A DNA stretch of 5,943 nucleotides. Source: Desulfotignum sp. (lineage in GTDB: Bacteria > Desulfobacterota > Desulfobacteria > Desulfobacterales > Desulfobacteraceae). Shown in pieces: positions 1 to 5,943 of this stretch. The number at the start of each line of letters is the position of its first letter. Within the stretch, counting starts at the first letter, position 1. The translations under genes and the position numbers were made by a program. The DNA is taken from positions 1 through 5,943 of the forward strand of contig JAIPDY010000207.1 in the NCBI GenBank assembly GCA_021737445.1. The letters run 5' to 3'. Below the pieces are notes generated by a model. The model saw only the letters and a program-made list of their open reading frames with translations, was not told the DNA's origin and did no database searches.

Positions 1-686
1 GCAGCCTCAAGGCCAAGGTGATGGCGTATTACCATGACATCGGCAAGCTGGACAAAACCATGTATTTCATTGAAAACCAGGCAGACGGCAAAAACCGGCA
101 CGATAAGCTGTCTCCGTCCATGTCCGCCCTCATTTTAATCCAGCATGTTAAAAAAGGGGTGGAGCTGGCAAAAAACTACAGACTGGGAAATGAAATCATT
201 GAAGGCATTACCCAGCACCACGGCACATCTTTGATCAGATATTTTTACAACAAAGCGCAAAAAAGCGGAAAAACCAATGTCAATGAGGAAAATTTCCGGT
301 ATCCCGGCCCCAAACCCCAGACCCGGGAAACCGGGATTGTGATGCTGGCAGATGTGGTGGAAGCAGCGGTGCGTGCCCTTGAGCGGCCCACACCGTCAAG
401 AATCAGAGGCAGGGTCAAGGAATTGATCAATGACATTTTTGCCGACGGCCAGCTTGAAGAATGCGAACTTACCCTCAAGGACCTTCATCAGATTGCCAAA
501 AGCTTTAACAATATCCTGACCAGTATTTATCACAGCCGCATCGAATATACCGACAAACCCCAGGAAAAGAAAAAAGAAAAAAATGAAAGCCCAAAAGATT
601 TGGATCGACAACCGGCAAAAACAAATGGTGTCCACCCGAACCATCCGCAAAAAGACCGAACAGATCTTAAACGCCTTGGATTATGA
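1..686 (+). CDS. PgpH-type 7TM-HD phosphohydrolase, C-terminal part (5' end outside window)
   Basis: This is the C-terminal HD hydrolase domain of a membrane-anchored 7TM-HD protein. Known members (PgpH) hydrolyse cyclic-di-AMP to pApA in the cytoplasm. The frame is open from base 3, so the GTG at 18 is an internal codon and the sensor and membrane segments lie upstream of the window. Numbering from base 3, the metal ligands are visible: HD at 11-12 in YYHDIGK, H33 in NRHDKLSP, HH at 72-73 in QHHGT and D117 in MLADVVEAA. FYNKA and FRYPGPKPQTRE are typical of this family. The domain ends near HSRIEY (177-182). A Lys/Glu-rich tail of about 45 residues follows, and its last part is read out of frame across the start of ybeY. 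That tail resembles frame run-on rather than a domain. It leads the block with ybeY and pdxJ. Family assignment is strong; substrate is inferred. Confidence 0.9.
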   Translation, partial: SLKAKVMAYYHDIGKLDKTMYFIENQADGKNRHDKLSPSMSALILIQHVKKGVELAKNYRLGNEIIEGITQHHGTSLIRYFYNKAQKSGKTNVNEENFRYPGPKPQTRETGIVMLADVVEAAVRALERPTPSRIRGRVKELINDIFADGQLEECELTLKDLHQIAKSFNNILTSIYHSRIEYTDKPQEKKKEKNESPKDLDRQPAKTNGVHPNHPQKDRTDLKRLGL

Positions 687-1047
687 TCTTTATGAAATCT
701 CCATTGTTATCACGGATGATGCACAGATTCAGCAGCTGAATCACTCCTTCCGGGGCATATCCACTCCCACCAATGTGCTGGCCTTTGCCATGCAGGAAGG
801 AGAATTTTCCAGTATAACACCGGAACTGCTGGGGGATGTGGTCATATCTGCCCAGACAGCCGGCAAGGAAGCTGAAAAAGCAGGCATCACACTGGATGAA
901 AGGATCTCCCAGCTTCTGATTCACGGAATTCTCCATCTGCTGGGGTTTGACCATGATGCCGGAGAATCTGGAGCCGATGAAATGGAGACCAAAAGCCTTG
1001 AACTTTTGAAACTGGTTGAAACCAACCCGGATTTAACGGCTTTTTAG
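583..1047 (+). CDS. ybeY: YbeY endoribonuclease / rRNA maturation factor
   Basis: YbeY is a zinc-dependent single-strand endoribonuclease that takes part in 16S rRNA 3'-end maturation and ribosome quality control in the cytoplasm. The 154-residue product has the usual length and the signature HGxLHLLGxDH, with metal-binding H114, H118 and H124. It also has the conserved FRGISTPTNVLAF segment (56-68) and GDVVIS (84-89). I chose ATG 583 because IWIDNRQ (6-12) matches the typical YbeY N-terminus; the next ATG (625) would remove it. The start sits inside the end of the HD frame, giving a 104-nt overlap in a different frame. No close Shine-Dalgarno is present: an AGGA at 562-565 is 17 nt away, and the gap is almost all A. 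Expression probably depends on coupling to HD translation or on the A-rich leader. pdxJ follows 18 nt downstream. Confidence 0.96.
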   Translation: MKAQKIWIDNRQKQMVSTRTIRKKTEQILNALDYDLYEISIVITDDAQIQQLNHSFRGISTPTNVLAFAMQEGEFSSITPELLGDVVISAQTAGKEAEKAGITLDERISQLLIHGILHLLGFDHDAGESGADEMETKSLELLKLVETNPDLTAF

Positions 1048-1065
1048 CCAGGAAAGGAAAAAAAG

Positions 1066-1788
1066 ATGGCAGAACTGGCTGTAAATGTGGACCATGTGGC
1101 CACCCTGCGCCAGGCCAGGGGAATTGACTACCCTGATCCGGTAGCTGCGGCAATTGCCGCGGAAACCGCAGGTGCGGACGCCATTGTGGTGCATCTGAGA
1201 GAAGACCGCCGCCATATCCAGGAACGGGATGTCCGGCTGCTCCGGCAGATCGTACAATCCAGGCTTATTCTGGAGATGGCAGCCACCAGTGAAATGCTGG
1301 GAATTGCCCTGAACATCATGCCACATACCGTTACCCTGGTCCCGGAAAAAAGAGAAGAGGTGACCACAGAAGGGGGACTGGACCTGATCACCCACCAGGA
1401 CACCATTCAAGAAGCGGTATCCACATTAAAAAACGCCGGAATAAAGGTGTGCATTTTCATCGACCCGGACCTGGACCAGATCAAAATCGCCCATAAAATT
1501 GGCGCGGACATGATTGAAATCCACACCGGTGCGTTTTGTGATGCCGGAACCGAAGCCCAGGCCCGGCGGGAATTTGCACGCATCGTGGATGCCGCCAAGA
1601 TCGGTACCAGACTGAAACTGGGGGTCAATGCCGGACATGGGATCTGCTATAACACCATCAAGGCATTTGCAGGGCTTCATGAAATAAAGGAGTTTTCCAT
1701 CGGCCACAGCATCGTCTCCAGGGCTGTACTCACCGGCATGGAGCAGGCTGTCCGGGACATGAAAAACCTGGTCAGAGGATTGGTTTGA
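1066..1788 (+). CDS. pdxJ: Pyridoxine 5'-phosphate synthase PdxJ
   Basis: PdxJ condenses 1-deoxy-D-xylulose 5-phosphate with 3-amino-2-oxopropyl phosphate to pyridoxine 5'-phosphate, the ring-closing step of the DXP-dependent vitamin B6 pathway. It is a cytoplasmic TIM-barrel enzyme. The 240-residue product matches family length from the N-terminal NVDHVATLRQARG (7-19) on. Catalytic residues of the family are in place: H43 in VHLREDRRHI, E70 in LEMAATSEM and H191 in NAGHG, with EIHTGAF at 151-157. The start ATG is preceded by GGAAAGGA with the second AGGA ending 7 nt upstream, the clearest ribosome site in this block. It lies 18 nt after ybeY, so cotranscription is likely. No acpS follows, though that gene often does in proteobacteria; the next gene is convergent. 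Nothing looks damaged. Confidence 0.98.
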   Translation: MAELAVNVDHVATLRQARGIDYPDPVAAAIAAETAGADAIVVHLREDRRHIQERDVRLLRQIVQSRLILEMAATSEMLGIALNIMPHTVTLVPEKREEVTTEGGLDLITHQDTIQEAVSTLKNAGIKVCIFIDPDLDQIKIAHKIGADMIEIHTGAFCDAGTEAQARREFARIVDAAKIGTRLKLGVNAGHGICYNTIKAFAGLHEIKEFSIGHSIVSRAVLTGMEQAVRDMKNLVRGLV

Positions 1789-1802
1789 CCTGTCTTTGGT
1801 GT

Positions 1803-2657
1803 TCAGTCCAGCAGACCGGACATGGCTGCGGCCCGGGTCACCCCATGATCGTTGTTGGACACCGGTATCCGGATTCCTGTATCCAGTCCGGGCACGGCAT
1901 TGGCTACGCAGAAACTTTGGCCTGACCATTCCAGCAGATCCTGATCATTGTAGTCATTTCCCACAGCCACCACCCGGGTACGCGGAATCTCCAATCCGGC
2001 GGCAAGCCATGCCGCGGCCCGGCTTTTGGAAACCTGGGGATGGAACACCTCGATCCATGCAGATTGGTGATCCAACGGCGAGGTGGCATGGACCACGCTG
2101 TAACAGGACAGATCTGATCTGACTGCTGCCGCCTGTTCGGCGGCAAGGCCCTGGGGAACCACTGCCAGCACCTGGGTGGCTGACTCATACATTCTGGTCC
2201 CATTGTCCATGGGCATGGCAAAGGCCTGGTACAGACGAATACGTTTTTTAAAATCCGGGTTGTTATGCCCGTGGGATTTGTACACAAAAAAATGGGTGTC
2301 AGGAATGGCCTTGTGGACCATATAGTCAAACCGATACCGGTCAAAACAGGCAGTGATCCTGGTCACATCAGGCCGGGAAATGGACAGATGCCGGATAATT
2401 TTATTGGCTTTTATGCCCAGTATTCCGGCACCGGTGGAAAAAAGCAGGTAATCCATCGGGAAAAGCGGTGTATCCATCTGAATCTGCGCCAGGGCCTTTT
2501 GAAAGGAATACAGGCTCCGGCCCGTGGCAATGGCCACCACCGTTCCCTTGTCCTGCAGCCGGGCAAGGGTTTCCAAGTCCCGGGATGAAATGGCTTTGTC
2601 ATCGTTGAGCAGGGTCCCGTCAAAATCGGTGACAAACAGGTGCCGGTCCCTCACCAT
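1803..2657 (-). CDS. HAD-superfamily phosphatase, Cof-like / HAD-IIB type
   Basis: This is a probable cytoplasmic Mg2+-dependent phosphatase for a small phosphorylated metabolite; the substrate cannot be read from sequence. All four HAD motifs are visible in the 284-residue product: motif I TDFDGTLL with nucleophile D11 and acid/base D13, motif II ATGRS with T45, motif III K211 in VSKSRAAAWL, and motif IV GNDYND (233-238) with acidic metal ligands. The large insert between motifs II and III (roughly 85-205) is a C2-type cap, and a C-terminal SNNDHGVTRA segment is usual for Cof/YidA-like enzymes. The start is one nucleotide after the S1 gene stop. There is no Shine-Dalgarno, only an A-rich stretch including a ten-A run, so translation probably depends on reinitiation after the S1 gene. 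GTG at codon 2 is an alternative start. A sugar-phosphate or phosphoglycolate-like substrate would be a guess. Confidence 0.93.
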   Translation of the reverse strand: MVRDRHLFVTDFDGTLLNDDKAISSRDLETLARLQDKGTVVAIATGRSLYSFQKALAQIQMDTPLFPMDYLLFSTGAGILGIKANKIIRHLSISRPDVTRITACFDRYRFDYMVHKAIPDTHFFVYKSHGHNNPDFKKRIRLYQAFAMPMDNGTRMYESATQVLAVVPQGLAAEQAAAVRSDLSCYSVVHATSPLDHQSAWIEVFHPQVSKSRAAAWLAAGLEIPRTRVVAVGNDYNDQDLLEWSGQSFCVANAVPGLDTGIRIPVSNNDHGVTRAAAMSGLLD

Positions 2658-2658
2658 T

Positions 2659-4116
2659 TTATCTTTTTTTTTTCAACGCTTTTCGAAAAACGCTTTCCAT
2701 GGTGCCCACAGGCTTGTTTTTTTTATCCCCGGCAAACTGCTTCCAGTCATCAATATCCTTCTGATCCGGAGGGGCCAGGGTGATGCGGCGGTTTTCCTCA
2801 TCCACCTGCTGTACCAGAACCTGGACAGTATTTCCGGGCTTTAGCTGGTCCCAGGGCCTGGTATCTGCACAACTGCGGATGGCTGACACCGGCATCAGCC
2901 CGGTCACCCCGGGTTCCAGTCCGATGAACAGGCCAAAGGTTTCCCTTTTTTCCAGCCGGCCTTCCATGATATCACCGGCTTTGTACCGGACAGTGATCCC
3001 GGTCCAGGGGTCCCCCAGGGCATCCTTGATACTCAGAGAAATCCGTTTGGCATCCATGTCAATGGACTTGATCACCACCTGAACAGCCTCCCCTGTTTCA
3101 ACCACCTCCTCTGGCCGCGTCACCCTTCTGGCATGGCTCATTTCACTGATATGCACCAGGCCGTCCACCCCCGGGGCGATTTCCACAAACGCGCCAAAGC
3201 CGGTCAGCCGCACCACTTTGCCGGTAATCTGGTCCCCGGGCTTGAAGGCGGTATCCACGCTGTTCCAGGGATCGGAAGCCGTCTGTTTGACGGACAAAGA
3301 AATTTTGGGCAGGTCCTGTCCCTCCTGATGTTCCATTTTCAGCAGTTTCACCTGCACGGTATCACCTGCCTGGAGCACGTCATCTGGTTTTTCTATCCTG
3401 GACCAGCTCAATTCGGAAATATGGGCCATACCCTCCACACCCGGAGCCAGTTCGATAAAGGCCCCAAAGGACATGAGTCGGGTCACCTTTCCCTGGAGGG
3501 TATCCCCCACAGACACATCAGCAAAAAACGCCTGCCGGGCCTCTTTCATCTCTTCAACCAGCAGGTTCTTTCGGGAGATGACAATATTACGTCCGTTTTC
3601 CTCATAACGGGTGACCAGAAAATGCAGGGTTAAGCCCACAAAATCCTCCGGGGTTTCCACATAATTGACATCCATCTGGCTCACCGGGCAAAATGCGCGT
3701 TTTCCCAGGATATCCACATTGAATCCCCCTTTGATCACCCCTGTCACCTTTCCTTCCACAGGGGTCCGGTTCCGGACCGCATCTTCCAGCAGGGCGGCTT
3801 TGCCGGCCCCTGAAATGGCGCGGGACAAAATGATTTCACTTTCACTCAAAGAGACCACATACAGGGTGACGGCATCTCCCACATCAAAGGCCATCTCTCC
3901 GTTCTCATCCATGAGTTCCTGTTTTTCCACGACTCCGTCACTCTTGGTACCGGTATCTATATACACATGGGTCCGGCCCACAGATATGATTTTTCCTTCC
4001 ACCATATCACCGGGTGCCAGTTCACGGCCCAGATTATCACTATAGGATTCAAAAAGTTCTTCAAAACTCATTTCCCCGTCATCCATGTCCGGGATATCAT
4101 CAAATTTTTTAGTCAT
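2659..4116 (-). CDS. Five-repeat S1-domain RNA-binding protein (ribosomal protein S1-like)
   Basis: The 485-residue product has five S1 OB-fold repeats at about 36-99, 118-182, 204-277, 293-364 and 380-449. Repeats 3 and 4 are the most canonical (FGAFIELAPGVEGMAHISELSW; FGAFVEIAPGVDGLVHISEMSH). Repeats 1 and 2 resemble the ribosome-anchoring repeats of E. coli S1 (KSDGVVEKQEL; VTGVIKGGFNVDILGKRAF), and the DPW linkers after repeats 3 and 4 (282-284, 369-371) are S1-like. E. coli S1 has six repeats and about 557 residues, so this is a shorter form: either the ribosomal S1 or a paralogue that binds mRNA. The N-terminus is acidic and the C-terminus basic, ending KALKKKR. I chose ATG 4116 over the upstream ATG at 4149 because GGAG lies 7 nt before it and the extra 11 residues do not look S1-like. 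The HAD gene follows immediately. Confidence 0.92.
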   Translation of the reverse strand: MTKKFDDIPDMDDGEMSFEELFESYSDNLGRELAPGDMVEGKIISVGRTHVYIDTGTKSDGVVEKQELMDENGEMAFDVGDAVTLYVVSLSESEIILSRAISGAGKAALLEDAVRNRTPVEGKVTGVIKGGFNVDILGKRAFCPVSQMDVNYVETPEDFVGLTLHFLVTRYEENGRNIVISRKNLLVEEMKEARQAFFADVSVGDTLQGKVTRLMSFGAFIELAPGVEGMAHISELSWSRIEKPDDVLQAGDTVQVKLLKMEHQEGQDLPKISLSVKQTASDPWNSVDTAFKPGDQITGKVVRLTGFGAFVEIAPGVDGLVHISEMSHARRVTRPEEVVETGEAVQVVIKSIDMDAKRISLSIKDALGDPWTGITVRYKAGDIMEGRLEKRETFGLFIGLEPGVTGLMPVSAIRSCADTRPWDQLKPGNTVQVLVQQVDEENRRITLAPPDQKDIDDWKQFAGDKKNKPVGTMESVFRKALKKKR

Positions 4117-4123
4117 GGGTTTT

Positions 4124-4127
4124 CTCC
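4124..4127 (-). promoter_or_regulatory. Shine-Dalgarno that sets the S1-gene start
   Basis: On the - strand, TTGGAGAAA places GGAG 7 nt before the ATG at 4116-4114. This is a standard spacing and supports that start over the in-frame ATG 33 nt further upstream, which has no comparable site. Confidence 0.75.
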
Positions 4128-4159
4128 AAGCAGGGCGGTTATTAAACACATGCCTGACT

Positions 4160-4186
4160 ACTATACTTTACAGGCCCTGGTGTAAA
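4160..4186 (-). promoter_or_regulatory. Possible sigma70-type promoter for the S1-HAD genes
   Basis: On the - strand, TTTACA (4186-4181) resembles a -35 box and TATAGT (4165-4160) a -10 box. The spacer is 15 nt, shorter than the ideal 17. An alternative -35, TTGCTT (4190-4185), would give 19 nt. Transcription would start near 4153, leaving a leader of about 35-40 nt that contains the GGAG site. Both boxes are imperfect, so this is a candidate only; readthrough from uvrC could also supply transcription. Confidence 0.35.
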
Positions 4187-4187
4187 G
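4166..4187. repeat. Perfect 7-bp inverted repeat, possible operator
   Basis: CTTTACA (4166-4172) and TGTAAAG (4181-4187) are exact reverse complements separated by 8 nt, giving a 15-bp centre-to-centre distance. The palindrome fills the spacer and overlaps the -35 box of the candidate promoter, a typical place for a repressor site. No regulator gene is in the window, and I cannot assign the motif to a known regulator. If transcribed from uvrC it could also form an RNA hairpin. Confidence 0.45.
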
Positions 4188-4210
4188 CAAAAAAACAGCA
4201 CGCCATCAAA

Positions 4211-4264
4211 GCCTTTGGACAACCCGGCCGGGCACAAACCGCTGCCACCGGAGCGGCCAAAGGC
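4211..4264 (-). other. Branched inverted-repeat structure in the uvrC 3' region
   Basis: Starting 9 nt after the uvrC stop, an 8-bp stem (4257-4264 with 4211-4218, GCCTTTGG/CCAAAGGC on the - strand) encloses two smaller hairpins. One has a 5-bp CCGCT/AGCGG stem (4239-4256), directly next to the outer stem. The other is the palindrome CCCGGCCGGG (4223-4232). Together they could fold as a three-way junction in the uvrC transcript. A seven-T run on the - strand (4195-4189) lies 15 nt after the outer stem, too far for a textbook intrinsic terminator. It could still end uvrC transcription, or protect the 3' end. Confidence 0.4.
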
Positions 4265-4273
4265 CATGATCGC

Positions 4274-5943
4274 TTATGCCAGATCTTGTCGTATCCGTTC
4301 CAGAACCTGTTCTGCCATATCTTCGGTGATCCCGGGCAGGGCTGTCAAATCCCTGATGGATGCGGTTTTAAGATTTTCCAGACCCTTGAACCGGTTCAAC
4401 AGCAGCTTTTTTCTTTTGGGTCCGATACCGGAGATGGTATCAAAAACAGACAGGCTGCCGCGCTTTTCCCGGCGCCGGCGCTGGAAGGTGACGGCAAACC
4501 GGTGAGCCTCATCCCGCACCTGCTGGAGTAAAAACAGCGCCTTTTTGGCTGATACGGTGTTCAACGGATTGGACCGGCCCGGCACATAGATCTTGTCCAT
4601 GTTCTCGCCCCTGGTTTCATCTTTTTTGGCCAGGCCCGCCACCGTGAACTGCCCCAGCAGTCCCAGATCCTTTAACACGGCGATTGCCATGCCCAGCTGT
4701 CCTTTGCCGCCGTCCACCACCAGCAGATCCGGCCGGGGCATCTCCCGGACCGGTTTTGAAAACCGCCGGAAGAGCACCTGGGTCATGCCGGCATAATCAT
4801 CAGGCCGGTCAATATCCCTGAGAATATAGCGGCGGTATGCATCTTTGTCCGGGCGGCCCCGGGTGAACACCACCATGGACGACACCGGGTCCTGCCCTGC
4901 CAGGCTGGAATTGTCAAAACACTCGATGCGCTCGGGCAGCCGGTCCATTTTCAACAGGGACTTAAGCATGGTCACAGCAGACCTGGCTGCCTCCTCTCTG
5001 AGCACCAGCTTTTCCAGTTCCCGGACGGCATTGATCCGGGCCATCTCCAAAAGGCGCCGCTTTTCTCCTCTCACCGGCACATGCACACCCACTTTTCTGT
5101 GCTTTTGCTCTGTTAAAACAGAGGCCAGCACATCCATGTTTTCAACTTTCCGGTCCAGGAGCACCGCATCCGGCAAAAAACGGGTGGTGTCATAATACTG
5201 CCACAAAAATGCCCGCAAAATCTCATCAGGTTCCTTAAACCCCTGATCAACAGGATAGTGCACGGTATCGATCAGCCGGCCGGAACGGATCAGCATCATG
5301 GTAACCACGGCCATCTGTTTTCCTTCAGCCAGGACCAGCACATCCCGGTCCTTTAAATCGGTGCACACCACCACCTGTTTTTCCAGAATATTGGTCATGG
5401 CAAAGACAGCATCTCTTTTCTGGGCCGCTTTTTCAAATTCCCGGGCATCTGAATAGGCCAGCATCTCTTTTTTGAGTTTGTTCACCACCTGGCCGGACCT
5501 GCCCTTTAAAAACAGAACCGCATCCCTGACCTGCTGTTTATAGGCTGCTTTATCCACTTTCATACAGCAGGGCCCCATGCAGGCGTTGATCTGATAGTTC
5601 AGACAGGGCCGGGACCGGTTTTTGAACTGGGTGTTTCTGCATTTTCTGAGCTTGAAGATTCTCTGGATCTGTTTCAGGGTCTGGTTTACGCTGCGGGAGG
5701 ATGAATAGGGACCAAAATACAGGGCATGATCGTTTTTTATCCGGCGTACCCGCTGAATGGCCGGAAACGGCTCGTTCATGTCAATGCGCAGCAACGGATA
5801 GTTTTTGCCGTCCTTGAGCACCACATTGTACCGGGGCCGGTATTCCTTGATCAGGTTGGATTCCAGAATAAATGCCTCGTGGTCTGACGCTGTGATGATC
5901 AGGTCAAAATCCCTGACCATGGCCAGGAGGGCCGCGGTTTTGC
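4274..5943 (-). CDS. uvrC: UvrC, excinuclease ABC subunit C (5' end outside window)
   Basis: UvrC makes both incisions around a DNA lesion after UvrA/UvrB loading in nucleotide excision repair. The frame is open to the window edge (KTAALLA precedes the Met at 5918-5920), so that Met is internal and about 50 N-terminal residues with most of the GIY-YIG nuclease core are missing. Counting from that Met, ESNLIKEYRPRYNV (20-33) closes the first domain. An Fe-S-type cysteine set follows (C94, C106, C114, C118, plus an extra C119), then the UVR motif that contacts UvrB (about 144-180). The RNase H-like 5' nuclease domain has D336 in ECFDNSS, D375 in DDYAGM, D403 in VVDGGKGQL and H473 in RDEAHRFAV. 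A C-terminal helix-hairpin-helix pair (ISGIGPKRKKLL; LPGI) ends the protein. The extrapolated full length, about 600 residues, is normal. Confidence 0.98.
   Translation of the reverse strand, partial: KTAALLAMVRDFDLIITASDHEAFILESNLIKEYRPRYNVVLKDGKNYPLLRIDMNEPFPAIQRVRRIKNDHALYFGPYSSSRSVNQTLKQIQRIFKLRKCRNTQFKNRSRPCLNYQINACMGPCCMKVDKAAYKQQVRDAVLFLKGRSGQVVNKLKKEMLAYSDAREFEKAAQKRDAVFAMTNILEKQVVVCTDLKDRDVLVLAEGKQMAVVTMMLIRSGRLIDTVHYPVDQGFKEPDEILRAFLWQYYDTTRFLPDAVLLDRKVENMDVLASVLTEQKHRKVGVHVPVRGEKRRLLEMARINAVRELEKLVLREEAARSAVTMLKSLLKMDRLPERIECFDNSSLAGQDPVSSMVVFTRGRPDKDAYRRYILRDIDRPDDYAGMTQVLFRRFSKPVREMPRPDLLVVDGGKGQLGMAIAVLKDLGLLGQFTVAGLAKKDETRGENMDKIYVPGRSNPLNTVSAKKALFLLQQVRDEAHRFAVTFQRRRREKRGSLSVFDTISGIGPKRKKLLLNRFKGLENLKTASIRDLTALPGITEDMAEQVLERIRQDLA

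Noticed and set aside
625..627. Alternative ybeY start at ATG 625
   Set aside because: It would cut off the IWIDNRQ segment typical of YbeY N-termini and gains no better ribosome site.
1751..1802. Possible HAD terminator: GGTC/GACC stem followed by TTTTT on the - strand
   Set aside because: The stem is only 4 bp with a 13-nt loop, and it lies inside pdxJ coding sequence; chance is a sufficient explanation.
1426..1929. 167-codon open frame on the - strand across pdxJ and the HAD 3' end
   Set aside because: It lies antisense to pdxJ, which has full catalytic motifs, and overlaps the HAD gene in another frame. Its translation has no recognisable domain.
3173..3480. Similar sequence blocks within the S1 gene that look like DNA repeats
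   Set aside because: They are diverged codons for repeated S1 domains (repeats 3 and 4), not a separate repeat element.
3133..3633. 166-codon + strand open frame inside the S1-like gene
   Set aside because: It is the complement of S1 repeats 2-4, with no family motif, and the S1 frame clearly encodes the protein.
4117..4149. N-terminal extension of the S1 protein from the ATG at 4149
   Set aside because: The GGAG site 7 nt before ATG 4116 and the S1-like N-terminus after it favour the shorter protein.
4085..4531. 148-codon + strand open frame across the uvrC/S1 spacer
   Set aside because: Most of it is antisense to the uvrC 3' end and the S1 start. The translation is Gln/Pro/Phe-rich with no motif.

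Overview
The window looks like a chromosomal housekeeping region from a Gram-negative bacterium of moderate GC content. The gene order HD phosphohydrolase - ybeY - pdxJ and the general character of the proteins suggest a deltaproteobacterial sulfate reducer (Desulfobacterota, Desulfobacteraceae-like). That placement is an inference from gene order and protein style, not from a marker gene or a search.

There are two convergent gene blocks. The left block is on the + strand (1-1788). It holds the 3' part of a PgpH-type 7TM-HD phosphohydrolase gene (cyclic-di-AMP phosphodiesterase family), then ybeY (rRNA-maturation endoribonuclease), which the HD reading frame overlaps by 104 nt, then pdxJ (pyridoxine 5'-phosphate synthase) after an 18-nt gap with a clear Shine-Dalgarno. 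The right block is on the - strand (5943 down to 1803). It holds uvrC without its first ~50 codons (nucleotide excision repair), a 157-nt spacer, a five-repeat S1-domain RNA-binding protein related to ribosomal protein S1, and, one nucleotide after its stop, a HAD-IIB (Cof-like) phosphatase. The blocks meet tail to tail with 14 nt between the pdxJ and HAD stop codons.

The genes cover nucleotide second-messenger turnover, rRNA maturation, vitamin B6 synthesis, translation/RNA binding and DNA repair. I see no mobile element, CRISPR array, tRNA, rRNA, toxin-antitoxin pair or defence system, and I do not think the window holds an undescribed multi-gene system. The only spacer over 100 nt is 4117-4273. 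It carries a nested set of inverted repeats just after uvrC and a separate 7+8+7 palindrome that overlaps a possible promoter for the S1 gene.

The most interesting signals are small. Two intra-operon junctions (HD/ybeY and S1/HAD) have long A-tracts exactly where a one-base change would alter gene boundaries. One more A at the first junction would end the HD gene in a classic ATGA overlap with ybeY. One fewer A in the ten-A tract at the second would fuse the S1 protein in frame to the HAD phosphatase. Both downstream genes also lack a normal Shine-Dalgarno.
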